Below, piece by piece: positions 17,459-26,522 of a stretch of 64,000 bases of DNA. Source of the stretch: Shewanella sp. Isolate13 (GTDB lineage: Bacteria; Pseudomonadota; Gammaproteobacteria; Enterobacterales; Shewanellaceae); contig NZ_JAKEVD010000005.1 in assembly GCF_022398325.1 (NCBI RefSeq), forward strand, positions 17,160 to 81,159, given 5' to 3'. The notes beneath the pieces are model-generated. The model worked only from the letters and a program-made list of their open reading frames with translations. It was not told where the DNA came from and did no database searches. Position numbers and translations under genes: made by a program. Each line of letters starts with the position of its first letter. Within the stretch, counting starts at the first letter, position 1.

Positions 17459-18268
17459 TTGGCATCATTGGTTCAGATTGAGCGTTTCTATGGGCAAAAA
17501 CCTCAGCCTTTACGAAACGTCCCCGTTTATACGCCGAGCATTATTGCGGTAACAACAGGTGTTAAGACTCTGCTTTGGCAGGGAGAAACTCTGACATTCG
17601 ATCGTAACCACTGGCTACTTGCCTCTTCTAATCGAGAGCTTACCTTTATTAATGAGCCCTATCAGAACAAGTTTCGATCGATACAAGTCTCTTTTCTATC
17701 CTTGCCATCACAGAGAGTCTTAAAACAGATAGCTAACAGAGAGGAGGGGGTTACTAGCTTGGCCTCGGCGCCCATTTTAGCCGTTAACACTAGCCTAAAC
17801 TTTGCTTTTTCACAGCTTATAGCCATGGCTGAGCAAAATTTAAGCCGGGAGGTGCAGCAATGTTATTTGGATGCCTTTTATCTGCAGCTCAATGAACTTG
17901 GCATGTTATCTAGGTTGTTTGAAAGTGATGTCTTGACCCTAAGGGAGCAAGTTAGTCACTTTTTGTCGATGGAGCCTGCAGCAAATCATACGATTGACAG
18001 CACCTGTCACCACTTTGCGATGAGTCAGGCGACTTTTATACGCCATTTAAGCAAAGAGGGAACTTCATTTAGAGTGATATTGGCCGAAGTTAGAATGTTA
18101 TATGCCATAGGTATTATGCAATCGTTTAGCGCTCAAAACGGCGCTCCGCTGTCTCAGCTTGAATTAGCGATACGCTGTGGTTATCAGTCTGAGGCTCGCT
18201 TTAGCCAACGTTTTAAGTCGCAGTTTGGGATCTCGTTAAAGCAATATATGAAGACAATCATAGGTTAA
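17459..18268 (+). CDS. AraC-family transcriptional regulator
   Basis: The protein is about 269 residues. The N-terminal half is a cupin-like sensor domain (AraC_N type; LTFDRNHWLLASSNREL). The C-terminal half has two helix-turn-helix units ending with SQLELAIRCGYQSEARFSQRF, then FGISLKQY, the classic AraC signature. I favour a TTG start at 17459 because a GAGGAGAG site lies about 10 nt upstream; a GTG at 17438 is the alternative. Its target is probably the adjacent PEBP gene or a distant operon. Confidence 0.8.
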   Translation: MASLVQIERFYGQKPQPLRNVPVYTPSIIAVTTGVKTLLWQGETLTFDRNHWLLASSNRELTFINEPYQNKFRSIQVSFLSLPSQRVLKQIANREEGVTSLASAPILAVNTSLNFAFSQLIAMAEQNLSREVQQCYLDAFYLQLNELGMLSRLFESDVLTLREQVSHFLSMEPAANHTIDSTCHHFAMSQATFIRHLSKEGTSFRVILAEVRMLYAIGIMQSFSAQNGAPLSQLELAIRCGYQSEARFSQRFKSQFGISLKQYMKTIIG

Positions 18269-18439
18269 GTCATGATGTCGATATTGGTTATATTGAAGCT
18301 GTATGAAAGGACATTTAGATCTATCAATATTGGCTCTAGAGACTAGTGGCGTTGGAGATTTCGACTATACTTAGCATTGAAAAGCGTATTTTAGAAAGTG
18401 ATTTCCATTGCAAGTAGTAGGTAGAAGAAGTCGGCTAGT

Positions 18440-18640
18440 GGATGTGTAAGTGTTAGTAGGTATAAGCTAGCGGCTATGTAGGCAATAGATCATGGATCTA
18501 AGAGCAGCAACCGCGTAAGTTTCTGGGCTTACAGCGCGGTCAACGAGGGATATGGCATAACCCTGTGTGACAGTATAGCTACCCCGACGCGCTTTTCACT
18601 CATCTCTAAGGCTCGCTTTTAGCGGGTCTTTTTATTTCCC
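18440..18640 (+). ncRNA. Candidate structured RNA ending in an intrinsic terminator
   Basis: In the 848-bp gap between the AraC and YjdM genes I see no gene, but several stems occur in a row: AGATC-ATG-GATCT near 18487, ACCGCG/CGCGGT with an inner TAAG/CTTA near 18510-18542, AGGGATATG/CATAACCCT near 18547-18565, and GGCTCGC/GCGGGTC near 18613-18631 followed by T5. Hairpins ending in a terminator with no coding frame suggest a small RNA transcribed rightward. I cannot match it to a known family, and the 5' end is a guess. Confidence 0.35.
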
Positions 18641-19116
18641 CGTCTAGATAGCGATGCAAGATAGAAAATCAATATCCTAACCGCGCCGATAACAAACTCT
18701 TGGTGTTAATTAAGATCGTGACTTAGTCTCGATAAGCCTTTTCTTTCGCTTTATTACTTTTCTATGGTTCGGCAGAACTGGATGTGGTTCTTAAGGCTGA
18801 GGGAGGGAATAACCCACTGCTATCGTGCTGTACATTTGTTAAATGCGCAAACTAAGGGTAGCTGAACTTAAACGAAGCGTATCATTTGTAAGTGATTTGT
18901 GTACTTGAACTAATCCTAGATAGGGAAAACTGATACCTAGATCATGTCGAGAAAAAAGCAAATTTAGGCCGGCTCACAGGATGGGGGTTTGAATCTAGCT
19001 GATATTCAAAATATTGATTATAATATGTCTTTGAAATGCGAGTCGTATTGATGGTCATTTTTACAAGTGGCAGATCAAGTATGGCTCAGTAGATTACTTA
19101 TTAAAGAGAATATACC

Positions 19117-19458
19117 ATGAGCGCAATGCCACCATGCCCAAAATGTGAGTCTGAATATGTATACGAAGACGGCTCAAACCTAGTTTGCCCTGAATGTGCT
19201 CATGAATGGAACCCGAACGAAGTTATCGTTGATCCAGACGCTATCATCTTAAAAGATGCTGTTGGCAACCTATTGGCTGAAGAAGACAAGGTTACGCTAA
19301 TCAAAGATCTTAAAGTAAAAGGCACATCTCTAGTACTGAAAGTGGGTACTAAAGCGGTTATTAAGCGTTTCGTTGATGCTGACCACGACATCGATTGTAA
19401 AGTTGATGGCCACGGCCAAATGATGCTTAAGTCTAAGTTTGTACGAAAGCAAAACTAA
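19117..19458 (+). CDS. yjdM: YjdM/PhnA-type zinc-ribbon protein
   Basis: The 113-residue protein has an N-terminal zinc ribbon (CPKCESEYVYED, then CPECAHEW). The C-terminal domain (DAVGNLLAEEDKVTLIKDL, then KVGTKAVIKRF and DCKVDGHGQMMLKS) defines the YjdM (PhnA) family. Despite the old name it is not a phosphonate enzyme in most species; its role is unknown. A terminator (AACCTGC/GCAGGTT plus T7) follows at 19509-19534. Confidence 0.9.
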   Translation: MSAMPPCPKCESEYVYEDGSNLVCPECAHEWNPNEVIVDPDAIILKDAVGNLLAEEDKVTLIKDLKVKGTSLVLKVGTKAVIKRFVDADHDIDCKVDGHGQMMLKSKFVRKQN

Positions 19459-19601
19459 TCAATTCACTTTGAAATATAAGCTACTTTGAAACATAAGCTG
19501 ATATGAAGAAACCTGCCAAGTGCAGGTTTTTTTGTGCCTGAAATAAAGCTGAAAAATTTATGTTTGTTAATCGACTAACGGGATGTGCGAAAAGCAGATA
19601 C

Positions 19602-19644
19602 AAAAAAGCCGCTAAATCCACCTGGTTAGGATTTAGCGGCCTTT
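19602..19644 (-). terminator. Displaced original ssrA terminator
   Basis: AAAGCCGCTAAATCC and GGATTTAGCGGCCTTT form a long GC-rich stem with a T-run on the minus strand. It lies just outside the left island repeat, whose sequence is the tmRNA 3' end on the same strand. I infer that this was the tmRNA terminator before the island inserted and that it is now about 26 kb from the functional gene. Confidence 0.65.
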
Positions 19645-19667
19645 GAAGGTTATTACTAACCTCAGTG

Positions 19668-19689
19668 TTGGTGGAGGCGGCGGGGCTCG
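19668..19689 (-). repeat. Left attachment repeat (copy of the tmRNA 3' end)
   Basis: These 22 bp (core GGTGGAGGCGGCGGGGCTCG) are identical to 45568-45589, which form the acceptor and T-arm end of tmRNA. The flanks differ. This marks the left boundary of an island integrated by site-specific recombination. Confidence 0.85.
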
Positions 19690-20029
19690 GCTAATTAGTT
19701 TAACCCATTGTTATTATGTCAATAAACTGGTCTGTGTTTTCGGCGGTGTTCCATTCGGTGTTACAATGAAAACTAGTCACTTTGAATTATTATGAAAAAA
19801 TTTTCAAACATCGACGGCCTTCCTAGTATCATTCTAGCAAGTAAACCCACTCTGGTAATAGCCATTAATTCCACCAGCCTAGATTAGACGCGCTATTTTT
19901 GTATTCGTTAATTGAGGTTTTCATGATTGCTCTCCTTAGTAAAAAGGTGACCTCATTATCTAGTGACTGGTGTACTATCTATCCATATCGCCGCTCGTTG
20001 ATAATACGTCTCAAAGGAAGCGTATTAAT
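19690..20029. other. Island left-end spacer, no gene supported
   Basis: 340 bp lie between the left repeat and the first island gene. A 68-codon frame at 19899-20105 runs opposite to and into the next gene, with no family match, and is not believed. Nothing else is evident. Confidence 0.4.
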
Positions 20030-21526
20030 CTATTTGCCATCCAGTATTAGGAGCTTCCTATATTCCTTTTCTAAGTATTCATCCACTGCTTCGGAATCTA
20101 TATGACCGGAGTTATACCAGGCATTTAGCTCTTTAATGGCAAGGGTCCCGAATCTTGCCCATCCCAGAATATTTGTGCGCAGTAAAAACTGAACCATATC
20201 GCCACCTGAGCGCAGTGCCGCATCACCCGCGTCAATGAGACAAAGAGAGCCATGACTGACTAAAAGCATTCGTCTTAGCTCTGGATTATTGGCTGTAGGT
20301 ATGCATTCTGTCCAAGGTTTCTTGTGATATGCATGCTGCTTAATTACCCAAGTTATTCGAGTCATTAGCTCTGTAACTAAGACTGGAATCGCCATGGCAA
20401 GTCCATGACGGAAATCATAACCTTTTTCAAAGACTTTTACGGCGATAGTTGCGAAAGTCTGTCTATGTTGTCCGAATTCTCCGACATTAATAAATTGCAG
20501 CAACGAATAGAAAGGTATAGGGATGCCAGAGCCTCGTCCTGTAGCTCCTGAAGATCCTGCTACATCAGAAAACAGGTGACCTAGCCAGTTTACAAACCCG
20601 CTGAATATCTTGGCGATAAAATTACCTCCCTGTAGTTCAGCAGTTTCTGTATCGACTGAAATGATTTTACCGTCGCTGACAAAGTGGGCTGTATTAGTAA
20701 ATTGACCAAGGATGGAGAAAAACAGGCCCACTAGATCGGGTGAGTGAGCAAGGCTCTTGATGTGATGGTTTTTGGTACTCATCTTAAACAAACCATCGAC
20801 ATCACCACCGTGGCGATGGTCATAGTTCACTTTAAAATTACGCTCTAAGAAACCGATTGCACTCTGAGTCGAGTCGGATCCTTCTCTAGCCCCCTCCCAA
20901 CCACAGGCGCCTGCAAATTTTTCGACAGTGCCATCGACAGCTGAATCGGTCAGATTTGTCAGTTTGCCTTCGCCAGGTAAGCCGACAAAAAATACATCAA
21001 TCAAGCCACCGATAACGCCACAAGTACCAGCAATCATGTAATCATACTTGTCACAGTTAGCCGTCTTGAGGGTAAACTCCTCTTTAATCCGCTTTTCAAG
21101 CTCGATGCGTTGTAACGGTGACATCAAGGTCTTAAAGGGGTCAGCGCTGAGATCAATATGATGCTGTGTTGCATAATCTTGAATCGAATCAGAATAGGCA
21201 TCCCAGCTCATATCCTGGTTAAAGTTCAACGTTTCTATAGTCGTTAGCCGTGGCAAGTGGGTTTCAGTTGTATCGTTATTAATGTCGACATAGTTGGCAA
21301 CCTCACGGGAAATCACATTGTCGTCAGCATCATTAAATGCGATACCACAGTTTTGCAGTATGGCCTCCATATTTGCCAACATCGAATCCAGCTCATCATT
21401 ATTATTACTTTGATGGGATTGTAGCGCTGCTAAGGCAGCATCTAGCTGATTGATTTGATTTTCGCTTTCATCGAGTTGGTGCTTTTGCACCAGCATCGCA
21501 GCGATATGTTTGTCTGCTTTGGTCAT
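20030..21526 (-). CDS. Island protein of unknown function, partner of the TerB/PH protein
   Basis: The 498-residue protein has an N-terminal coiled-coil-prone stretch rich in Gln and Asn (residues 1-60). It then has hydrophobic glycine-rich segments (CGVIGGLIDVFFVGLPGEG near 182-200; GNFIAKIFSGFVNWLGHLF near 295-313) and a His-rich patch (YDHRHGG, NHHIKSLAHSPDLVG) that could be a catalytic or metal site. I do not recognise a named domain. Its ATG overlaps the stop codon of the upstream gene as TAATG, so the two are translated as a pair. A membrane-associated effector in a two-gene defence unit is an inference. Confidence 0.7.
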   Translation of the reverse strand: MTKADKHIAAMLVQKHQLDESENQINQLDAALAALQSHQSNNNDELDSMLANMEAILQNCGIAFNDADDNVISREVANYVDINNDTTETHLPRLTTIETLNFNQDMSWDAYSDSIQDYATQHHIDLSADPFKTLMSPLQRIELEKRIKEEFTLKTANCDKYDYMIAGTCGVIGGLIDVFFVGLPGEGKLTNLTDSAVDGTVEKFAGACGWEGAREGSDSTQSAIGFLERNFKVNYDHRHGGDVDGLFKMSTKNHHIKSLAHSPDLVGLFFSILGQFTNTAHFVSDGKIISVDTETAELQGGNFIAKIFSGFVNWLGHLFSDVAGSSGATGRGSGIPIPFYSLLQFINVGEFGQHRQTFATIAVKVFEKGYDFRHGLAMAIPVLVTELMTRITWVIKQHAYHKKPWTECIPTANNPELRRMLLVSHGSLCLIDAGDAALRSGGDMVQFLLRTNILGWARFGTLAIKELNAWYNSGHIDSEAVDEYLEKEYRKLLILDGK

Positions 21527-23181
21527 TAAGATAATAATCCTGAAAGCTTACCTTTTAGCACTTTGGTAGCCTTAAAATAGCCAATAGCTTCAAAAATGTT
21601 CGCCAGTTTATCTAGCTCTTTGGTTGGAATGGTTGGCTTGATTTTATATCGAGTAACTTCAATGGTTTTGTCATCACGAGTTTGTGTAATAGTTTCCTCT
21701 TCATAAAAAGACATCACCAGAGGGTATAGAGGCTGCTTCGTCGGTTCTTGGGTTAACGATTTTAATTTAGCTTCATCGAGTACTACTGGACAATGGAGCT
21801 TAATTGAGTTGTTTTGTAGTTTATTAGATTTTTGGTTGAGTACATTGGCTGCGCCGGTTAACGCTGTCATCATCTGTTGTAATTTGATTATCTTGTTATT
21901 TTGATGGTCTTGAGTATCTAATGCAGTATTGAACTTGACGGTAATATAGTTCAAATCATCTATAAGCGATGACAGCGTAGATTGTGTTTGCTTGATAACT
22001 TCATTTAGCATTAATTCTCGACGCTTGGTTTTATCGAGCTCATTGGAACCAGTAAAGTGCCTAATACCTTTGTAAGCACCTACTCCTATTAGTACGGCTA
22101 CACCAATACCGGTTGCCATGCTAGAGAAGCCTAATGCTCCGCCCAAGCCCAAAGTGGCTAAGCCTGAGGTCATCCCCGCTGCTGACATACCTACTACTGA
22201 GCCTGATAAGTACACTGCCGCAATGGGAACTCCGACTGCACCGGCCTTTGCACCTAACTCTTTCATACCTTCGGCGATATCATCATCGGTGAAATCTTCT
22301 CTGAGCATTTTAAAATCGAGCTTGATTGCTTGCTTGGCAATGTCTATCTCGTCATCGGTGACACCGAATAACTCACGATTGTCATTTAAGAAATGAAAAT
22401 GCTCATCACTGCCATCATTGACACTCATGAAAGTGCTGATGAGATCTTTAACCAGAGATATTTTTACTGCCTTGTTGTGGCTCGGCACACAGGCGTTATC
22501 AATGTCGTCAATCAGTGAGCTCAGGGCGACTTGGGCGCTTTCTTCGTTGATATAACTTCTTAAGATAAAACGTGAGTCGGTTGTTAGCTCCAGTCTAGTC
22601 ATCAATAATAAAATTTCTGCAAATTCTTTCTTGTCGACTTCACCATCATCGGCAAAAGCCATATTGATGATGACTTTGACGTAGGCAGTTTTGAGTGATT
22701 CAGACATTTCAGCCAATGTTACGAGTTGGTTCTCCTCCTCAAACTCTTCAAAATCGGAAAATGCTTGTTCCAGCAGGTTTGCTAGTTCTTTATAGTTACA
22801 GTCTAACAAGCCTTTAAGACGAGTCGTTGTGCCATTTTTTAAGTTAATATCAACATATTCTTTTTTCGACTCTTTGCCTTTATCGTTAACGCTAATATCC
22901 TCAATATACTTGACTGATTCAAAGTCAGTAAAAATAAGCTCCACTGGCTCTTCAAAAATCTCTTTAAAGATGATTTTTTCACCAGTAAATACAATCCCTT
23001 CTTTGGCACTACCGAATAGCGTATTGTCGTAAATAGCAATAATGGCGTTAACACCATTTTTGAGGTTGTAAGACTTTACTGCATTGTTTAGTTTTTTTTC
23101 AGGGATACTCGGAGCAATAAAGACATTGCTGCTACTGACTGCTTTTATGTTGTCTTTAAGAAAAGTATTGATATTTTGCAT
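21526..23181 (-). CDS. PH-like and TerB-like domain membrane protein
   Basis: The protein is about 551 residues. Residues 1-140 look like a bacterial PH-like domain (IYDNTLFGSAKEGIVFTG; KIIFKEIFEEP). Residues 150-280 look like a TerB domain (YVKVIINMAFADDGEVDKKE with acidic residues typical of TerB). Residues about 310-380 are Gly/Ala-rich and hydrophobic (likely membrane), and the C-terminal part is coiled-coil-like. The chosen ATG at 23181 has AAAGGA 8 nt upstream. TerB proteins link to membrane-stress and phage-defence systems; the architecture recalls the Bunzi defence pair, which needs a profile search to confirm. Confidence 0.65.
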   Translation of the reverse strand: MQNINTFLKDNIKAVSSSNVFIAPSIPEKKLNNAVKSYNLKNGVNAIIAIYDNTLFGSAKEGIVFTGEKIIFKEIFEEPVELIFTDFESVKYIEDISVNDKGKESKKEYVDINLKNGTTTRLKGLLDCNYKELANLLEQAFSDFEEFEEENQLVTLAEMSESLKTAYVKVIINMAFADDGEVDKKEFAEILLLMTRLELTTDSRFILRSYINEESAQVALSSLIDDIDNACVPSHNKAVKISLVKDLISTFMSVNDGSDEHFHFLNDNRELFGVTDDEIDIAKQAIKLDFKMLREDFTDDDIAEGMKELGAKAGAVGVPIAAVYLSGSVVGMSAAGMTSGLATLGLGGALGFSSMATGIGVAVLIGVGAYKGIRHFTGSNELDKTKRRELMLNEVIKQTQSTLSSLIDDLNYITVKFNTALDTQDHQNNKIIKLQQMMTALTGAANVLNQKSNKLQNNSIKLHCPVVLDEAKLKSLTQEPTKQPLYPLVMSFYEEETITQTRDDKTIEVTRYKIKPTIPTKELDKLANIFEAIGYFKATKVLKGKLSGLLS

Positions 23182-23608
23182 TGTAATTCCTTTACGTGAG
23201 CCTTCTATTGGAGGAATAGTAATATATTGAAAGCTCAATCCTATTCGATAGTAACAAAGTCTATTTTTGTTAATGTGACTAAAATCAATTATTTATTATA
23301 AAGGATATTGGGAGGGAGCTAGAGATGGAAGTCAGCAAGCTCACACGGTTTTGCTCTTTTAATTTCAAATAGCAACCCATGCAAGCCGTAAATTCTGATG
23401 TGGGCATTACAAATCTCAGCTGCTTTGCTGTGTCCTATATGAGGGACTGCACAAGGGGAATATTTAGGTGAAAAGGCTTTCTGAGCTGAAAGAAAAGAGT
23501 CTTAAATGATATAACGATGGGCATTACTTAAACAGTTTTAGTTTACGTATGTTATTTGCACGGTATAAACTGTAAAGGCATTAAAATTCAGCAATATGGA
23601 TCACGTTC
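23182..23608. other. Divergent intergenic region inside the island
   Basis: 427 AT-rich bases separate the minus-strand TerB pair from the plus-strand cluster. It must carry promoters in both directions. No gene or clear hairpin is seen. Confidence 0.4.
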
Positions 23609-24166
23609 ATGGAAGAGAATATGAATTTATTTGGCAAGATTGACCTATTTTTCACCAGAGTAGTTTGTTGGACTATTCATAAAGTCGTTTTCGTTCTTTT
23701 TGCCCTACTTGGGCTACTCGCGTTAGTTTCTATCCCACTCACTTTCCTTGAGTATGGTGAAGGTTTTGCAGACCTTGATATCACCGAAATTGCTTTAATT
23801 GCTCTTTCTCTATTAATGCTATGGCGCTTTGTGAGTAGAGCTATTAGTTGTGGGTATGATAAGTGGGCTACAACAAAACTAATGTTCATGGTTTTGACTG
23901 CAGGAATATTGTTTTCATTTTTTGTTGAGTCGTTTCTACTTTACTACTTGTTGGAGGCTCAGGGCCATATTACTAGTGCGTTCTATGAAAAGCAGGCTGA
24001 ATGGATTGCATTTTTTGATGCTTCAACTTTGATTATTTTGCTTTACGGGCTTGCGCCGACTAAACCAATAAAAGAGGCTTCCATTACCAAGAAAGTTGAT
24101 TGTGACGAAACAGCTAGCTCTGAGGCGGTAATAAAAGATGATCCTTGGGGGGCTAAAGAAGCATGA
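23609..24166 (+). CDS. Four-helix membrane protein of unknown function
   Basis: The 185-residue protein has four predicted membrane segments (around residues 22-46, 55-72, 88-115 and 128-148) and a charged C-terminal tail ending in DPWGAKEA. No family is recognised. Its stop codon overlaps the next start as ATGA, indicating an operon with the small secreted protein that follows. It opens a co-directional run reaching at least 25213 and possibly the viperin gene. Confidence 0.6.
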   Translation: MEENMNLFGKIDLFFTRVVCWTIHKVVFVLFALLGLLALVSIPLTFLEYGEGFADLDITEIALIALSLLMLWRFVSRAISCGYDKWATTKLMFMVLTAGILFSFFVESFLLYYLLEAQGHITSAFYEKQAEWIAFFDASTLIILLYGLAPTKPIKEASITKKVDCDETASSEAVIKDDPWGAKEA

Positions 24167-24555
24167 AAATAAAATCGTATATGTGGGGGAGCTTTTTAAT
24201 CTGTTTGTGCGTGGCGGCTCCAGTTACAGCGAAACAGTCTCTCTTTGGAGATGATGGCGAGTTTTTAGTCCAAGCATGCCAAGAAGCTATCGATATCTAT
24301 AATAGTCGAGATGAAGAGCAATTATTAGCATCAGTTAGAACGTCTATGTCGGAAGCTATGAGGGCCGGATATTGCATCGGGGTTTTACAGCAATACATAA
24401 AGCACAACTCATCATGTTCATTTAGCCGTTATCGAAAAAGCAATTGGCACACAATGGCTGAATCTATAGCAAGTATTTCTTTTGGAGCGAATGCTGTAAA
24501 TCGAGGCATTACAGCTAGTGCGTTACTTGAACAGGTATATTGCGATGGATTATGA
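24163..24555 (+). CDS. Secreted small protein, Rap1a/Tai-like
   Basis: The 130-residue protein has a signal peptide (cleavage near TAKQS). A mature part of about 105 residues has LVQACQEAID, then RAGYCIGVLQQYI, and a late cysteine (QVYCDG). The cysteine-containing GYC-x-G-V motif and size resemble the Rap1a/Tai family, which includes immunity proteins against type VI amidase effectors and periplasmic chaperones. The match is by eye and moderate. It overlaps genes on both sides. Confidence 0.5.
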   Translation: MKIKSYMWGSFLICLCVAAPVTAKQSLFGDDGEFLVQACQEAIDIYNSRDEEQLLASVRTSMSEAMRAGYCIGVLQQYIKHNSSCSFSRYRKSNWHTMAESIASISFGANAVNRGITASALLEQVYCDGL

Positions 24556-25213
24556 AATTACAGTACCTGATGCGATTTATAAGTTGTTTTCCATTCGAGT
24601 AGCTAAGGATAGTCAGTTTCTTAAAAATAAAGCTAACTCATTGGTGCGTAATGGGCTGATTAAAACGGTTCAAGATAAGCATGTACAGCGTGCAACTGTT
24701 TATCTAGCTGATAGCTCACAATTAACGGTTCTGCATAACGCCTTAATCCTTAATGCTGTCTACCTTGACCCCAAGGATGTTAAGCGTATTTTCGAAGATA
24801 AAGTTTACAGGGCTGAGTGTGCTCAGACAATTAATGCACTTCTTTTTAACTTGAACAGCTTAATGGGAATCGCTCTGCAGAGTAATCAAGTATCAGCCCT
24901 AGTTGATATCTTACTTTCTGATAAAAGCCTCTACGACATTATGTTGCCCAATCCTTTTTCGATGCTACCTCAGGTGGCAATGGGAAGTAATACAGGCCTT
25001 TTACAAGCTTTGTTGCTTCAGTCTTCAGCCTTAGCGAGTACAGATACAGTCTTAAAAGCTTACTTACAATCTGATTGGAAATTGGCTCAGCAGCTAAGTT
25101 GCCATCTAGATGACTCTATTCAGGGAGTAAAACAGCTTAGGCAAGCTATTGAAGCTCAATTGCGAGAGGCTCGTGATTTTGACGATTTACTCGATCAAAT
25201 GAAAAACTTTTAA
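24545..25213 (+). CDS. Helical protein of unknown function
   Basis: The protein is about 222 residues. I chose the ATG at 24545, which overlaps the end of the previous gene by 11 nt; a GTG at 24518 is the alternative. The protein is helical, with leucine- and glutamine-rich stretches (NALLFNLNSLMGIALQSNQ) and a charged C-terminus. No domain is recognised. Coupled overlaps suggest that three proteins of this cluster work together. Confidence 0.55.
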   Translation: MDYEITVPDAIYKLFSIRVAKDSQFLKNKANSLVRNGLIKTVQDKHVQRATVYLADSSQLTVLHNALILNAVYLDPKDVKRIFEDKVYRAECAQTINALLFNLNSLMGIALQSNQVSALVDILLSDKSLYDIMLPNPFSMLPQVAMGSNTGLLQALLLQSSALASTDTVLKAYLQSDWKLAQQLSCHLDDSIQGVKQLRQAIEAQLREARDFDDLLDQMKNF

Positions 25214-25288
25214 AAAGTTAAAATAATTACTTGTTAGTGCATTGCACTGAATGACTCTGGACTTGTTTTCAAGAAACGGAGATTCACA

Positions 25289-26206
25289 ATGCAAACAAAT
25301 AAAGTTCAAGAGCTGGTTATTAATTTTCATATGACAGAAGCATGCAATTACCGGTGTGGTTATTGCTATGCTACCTGGGATAACCATGTTCTCTCCTCAG
25401 AGTTACATCACACCGAAACTCAAGTTAGCGAACTGCTTAGTAGATTGGCTGATTACTTTCTTTCTGATAATCAACTAAAAAACCAATTAGGTTACCAAAA
25501 GGTACGGATTAACTTTGCTGGTGGAGAGCCCATCATGCTTGGTAGTCGGTTTGTAGAAGCACTGCTTTATGCCAAGTCACTAGGGTTTAATACTTCAATA
25601 ATTACCAATGGGCATTTTTTGAGTCCACAGATCTTAAGTCGTATCTCAACTTATATCGACATGTTGGGTATTAGTTTTGATACTGGTGATTACCTTATTG
25701 CCGATAGTATTGGAAGGCTTGACCGTAAGGGGAATTGGTTATCTCCTGACAAATTATTCGAGATCTGTAGTCGCTATCGGTTACTTAACCCTACTGGGAA
25801 GTTAAAACTTAATACTGTTGTAAATGCATTCAATTGGAGGGAGAACCTTACAAGTACTATGAAACGGGTTAAGCCTGACAAGTGGAAGTTGTTGAGAGTA
25901 CTGCCTGTTCAACAACAAGATTGCACTATCACGAATGAACAGTACCGGGCTTATGTCGAACGCCACCACGATCTGACAGATTTCGTGGTTGAGGAAGACA
26001 ACGATGCTATGTGGCAATCCTACCTAATGATAAATCCTGATGGTTGCTTTTATCAAAACAGTGGTGATGGCGAAGGGCACACTCATAGTAAATCGATTTT
26101 AGATATTGGTGTTGAAAAGGCTTTTCAGCAGATAAGTTTTAATGTTGAGGCGTTTGCCCGCCGCTACCAGTCTCCAGCTAGTACAGATTCATTTCAGAGT
26201 TATTAA
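25289..26206 (+). CDS. Prokaryotic viperin (radical SAM antiviral enzyme)
   Basis: The 305-residue radical SAM protein has CX3CX2C at C19-C23-C26 (EACNYRCGYCYA), which binds the 4Fe-4S cluster, and INFAGGEP for SAM. The viperin-specific C-terminal half has KWKLLRVLPV, a DNDAMWQSYLMINPDG segment and SKSILDIGVEKAF, matching known viperins. Prokaryotic viperins convert CTP, UTP or GTP to 3'-deoxy-3',4'-didehydro nucleotides that stop phage RNA synthesis. An ACGGAGA ribosome site precedes the ATG. The first base product cannot be told by eye. It lies in the island between the TerB/Tai-like cluster and the NPNN microgenes, all on the plus strand. Confidence 0.9.
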   Translation: MQTNKVQELVINFHMTEACNYRCGYCYATWDNHVLSSELHHTETQVSELLSRLADYFLSDNQLKNQLGYQKVRINFAGGEPIMLGSRFVEALLYAKSLGFNTSIITNGHFLSPQILSRISTYIDMLGISFDTGDYLIADSIGRLDRKGNWLSPDKLFEICSRYRLLNPTGKLKLNTVVNAFNWRENLTSTMKRVKPDKWKLLRVLPVQQQDCTITNEQYRAYVERHHDLTDFVVEEDNDAMWQSYLMINPDGCFYQNSGDGEGHTHSKSILDIGVEKAFQQISFNVEAFARRYQSPASTDSFQSY

Positions 26207-26269
26207 AGCTCAGTTTCAGCAAGGCTTAAACATGCTTTCTAAATTGCCTTTTAAGCTTAGGGATGAATC

Positions 26270-26473
26270 ATGAAAAAATATAGCAGTGATAAAAATATCA
26301 ATCATTTCATATATAAGATTATTAAATATAGAGGGTGGGAAATCTGTCGTCACAATAAACATCTTATTTTGCTTTCTCCAAATGGCCGGCGTCTAACCGT
26401 CCCAGGATCCCCTAGCGATAAAAGGGCATTCTATAACTTTAGAAGTGATGTTCGACGATTGTTGAGGGATTAG
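26270..26473 (+). CDS. HicA-like small basic protein
   Basis: The 67-residue basic protein contains GWEICRHNKHLILLSPNG, then VPGSPSDKRAFYNFRSDVRR, resembling the HicA/dsRNA-binding-like fold seen in HicA toxins (GW-x5-GKH core, here N-K-H). HicA toxins are mRNA interferases, but no HicB antitoxin follows; instead two tiny NPNN genes do. The proposed role is RNA binding, inferred. It lies about 64 nt after the viperin gene. Confidence 0.55.
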   Translation: MKKYSSDKNINHFIYKIIKYRGWEICRHNKHLILLSPNGRRLTVPGSPSDKRAFYNFRSDVRRLLRD

Positions 26474-26522
26474 AGGGTTAGTCCCTCGGTAATCAAACTA
26501 ACTTTTAAATAAGGAGATAAAA

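Noticed and set aside
22118..22396. Plus-strand frame of 92 codons inside the TerB gene
   Set aside because: It is an antisense shadow of the Gly/Ala-rich membrane part of the TerB protein.
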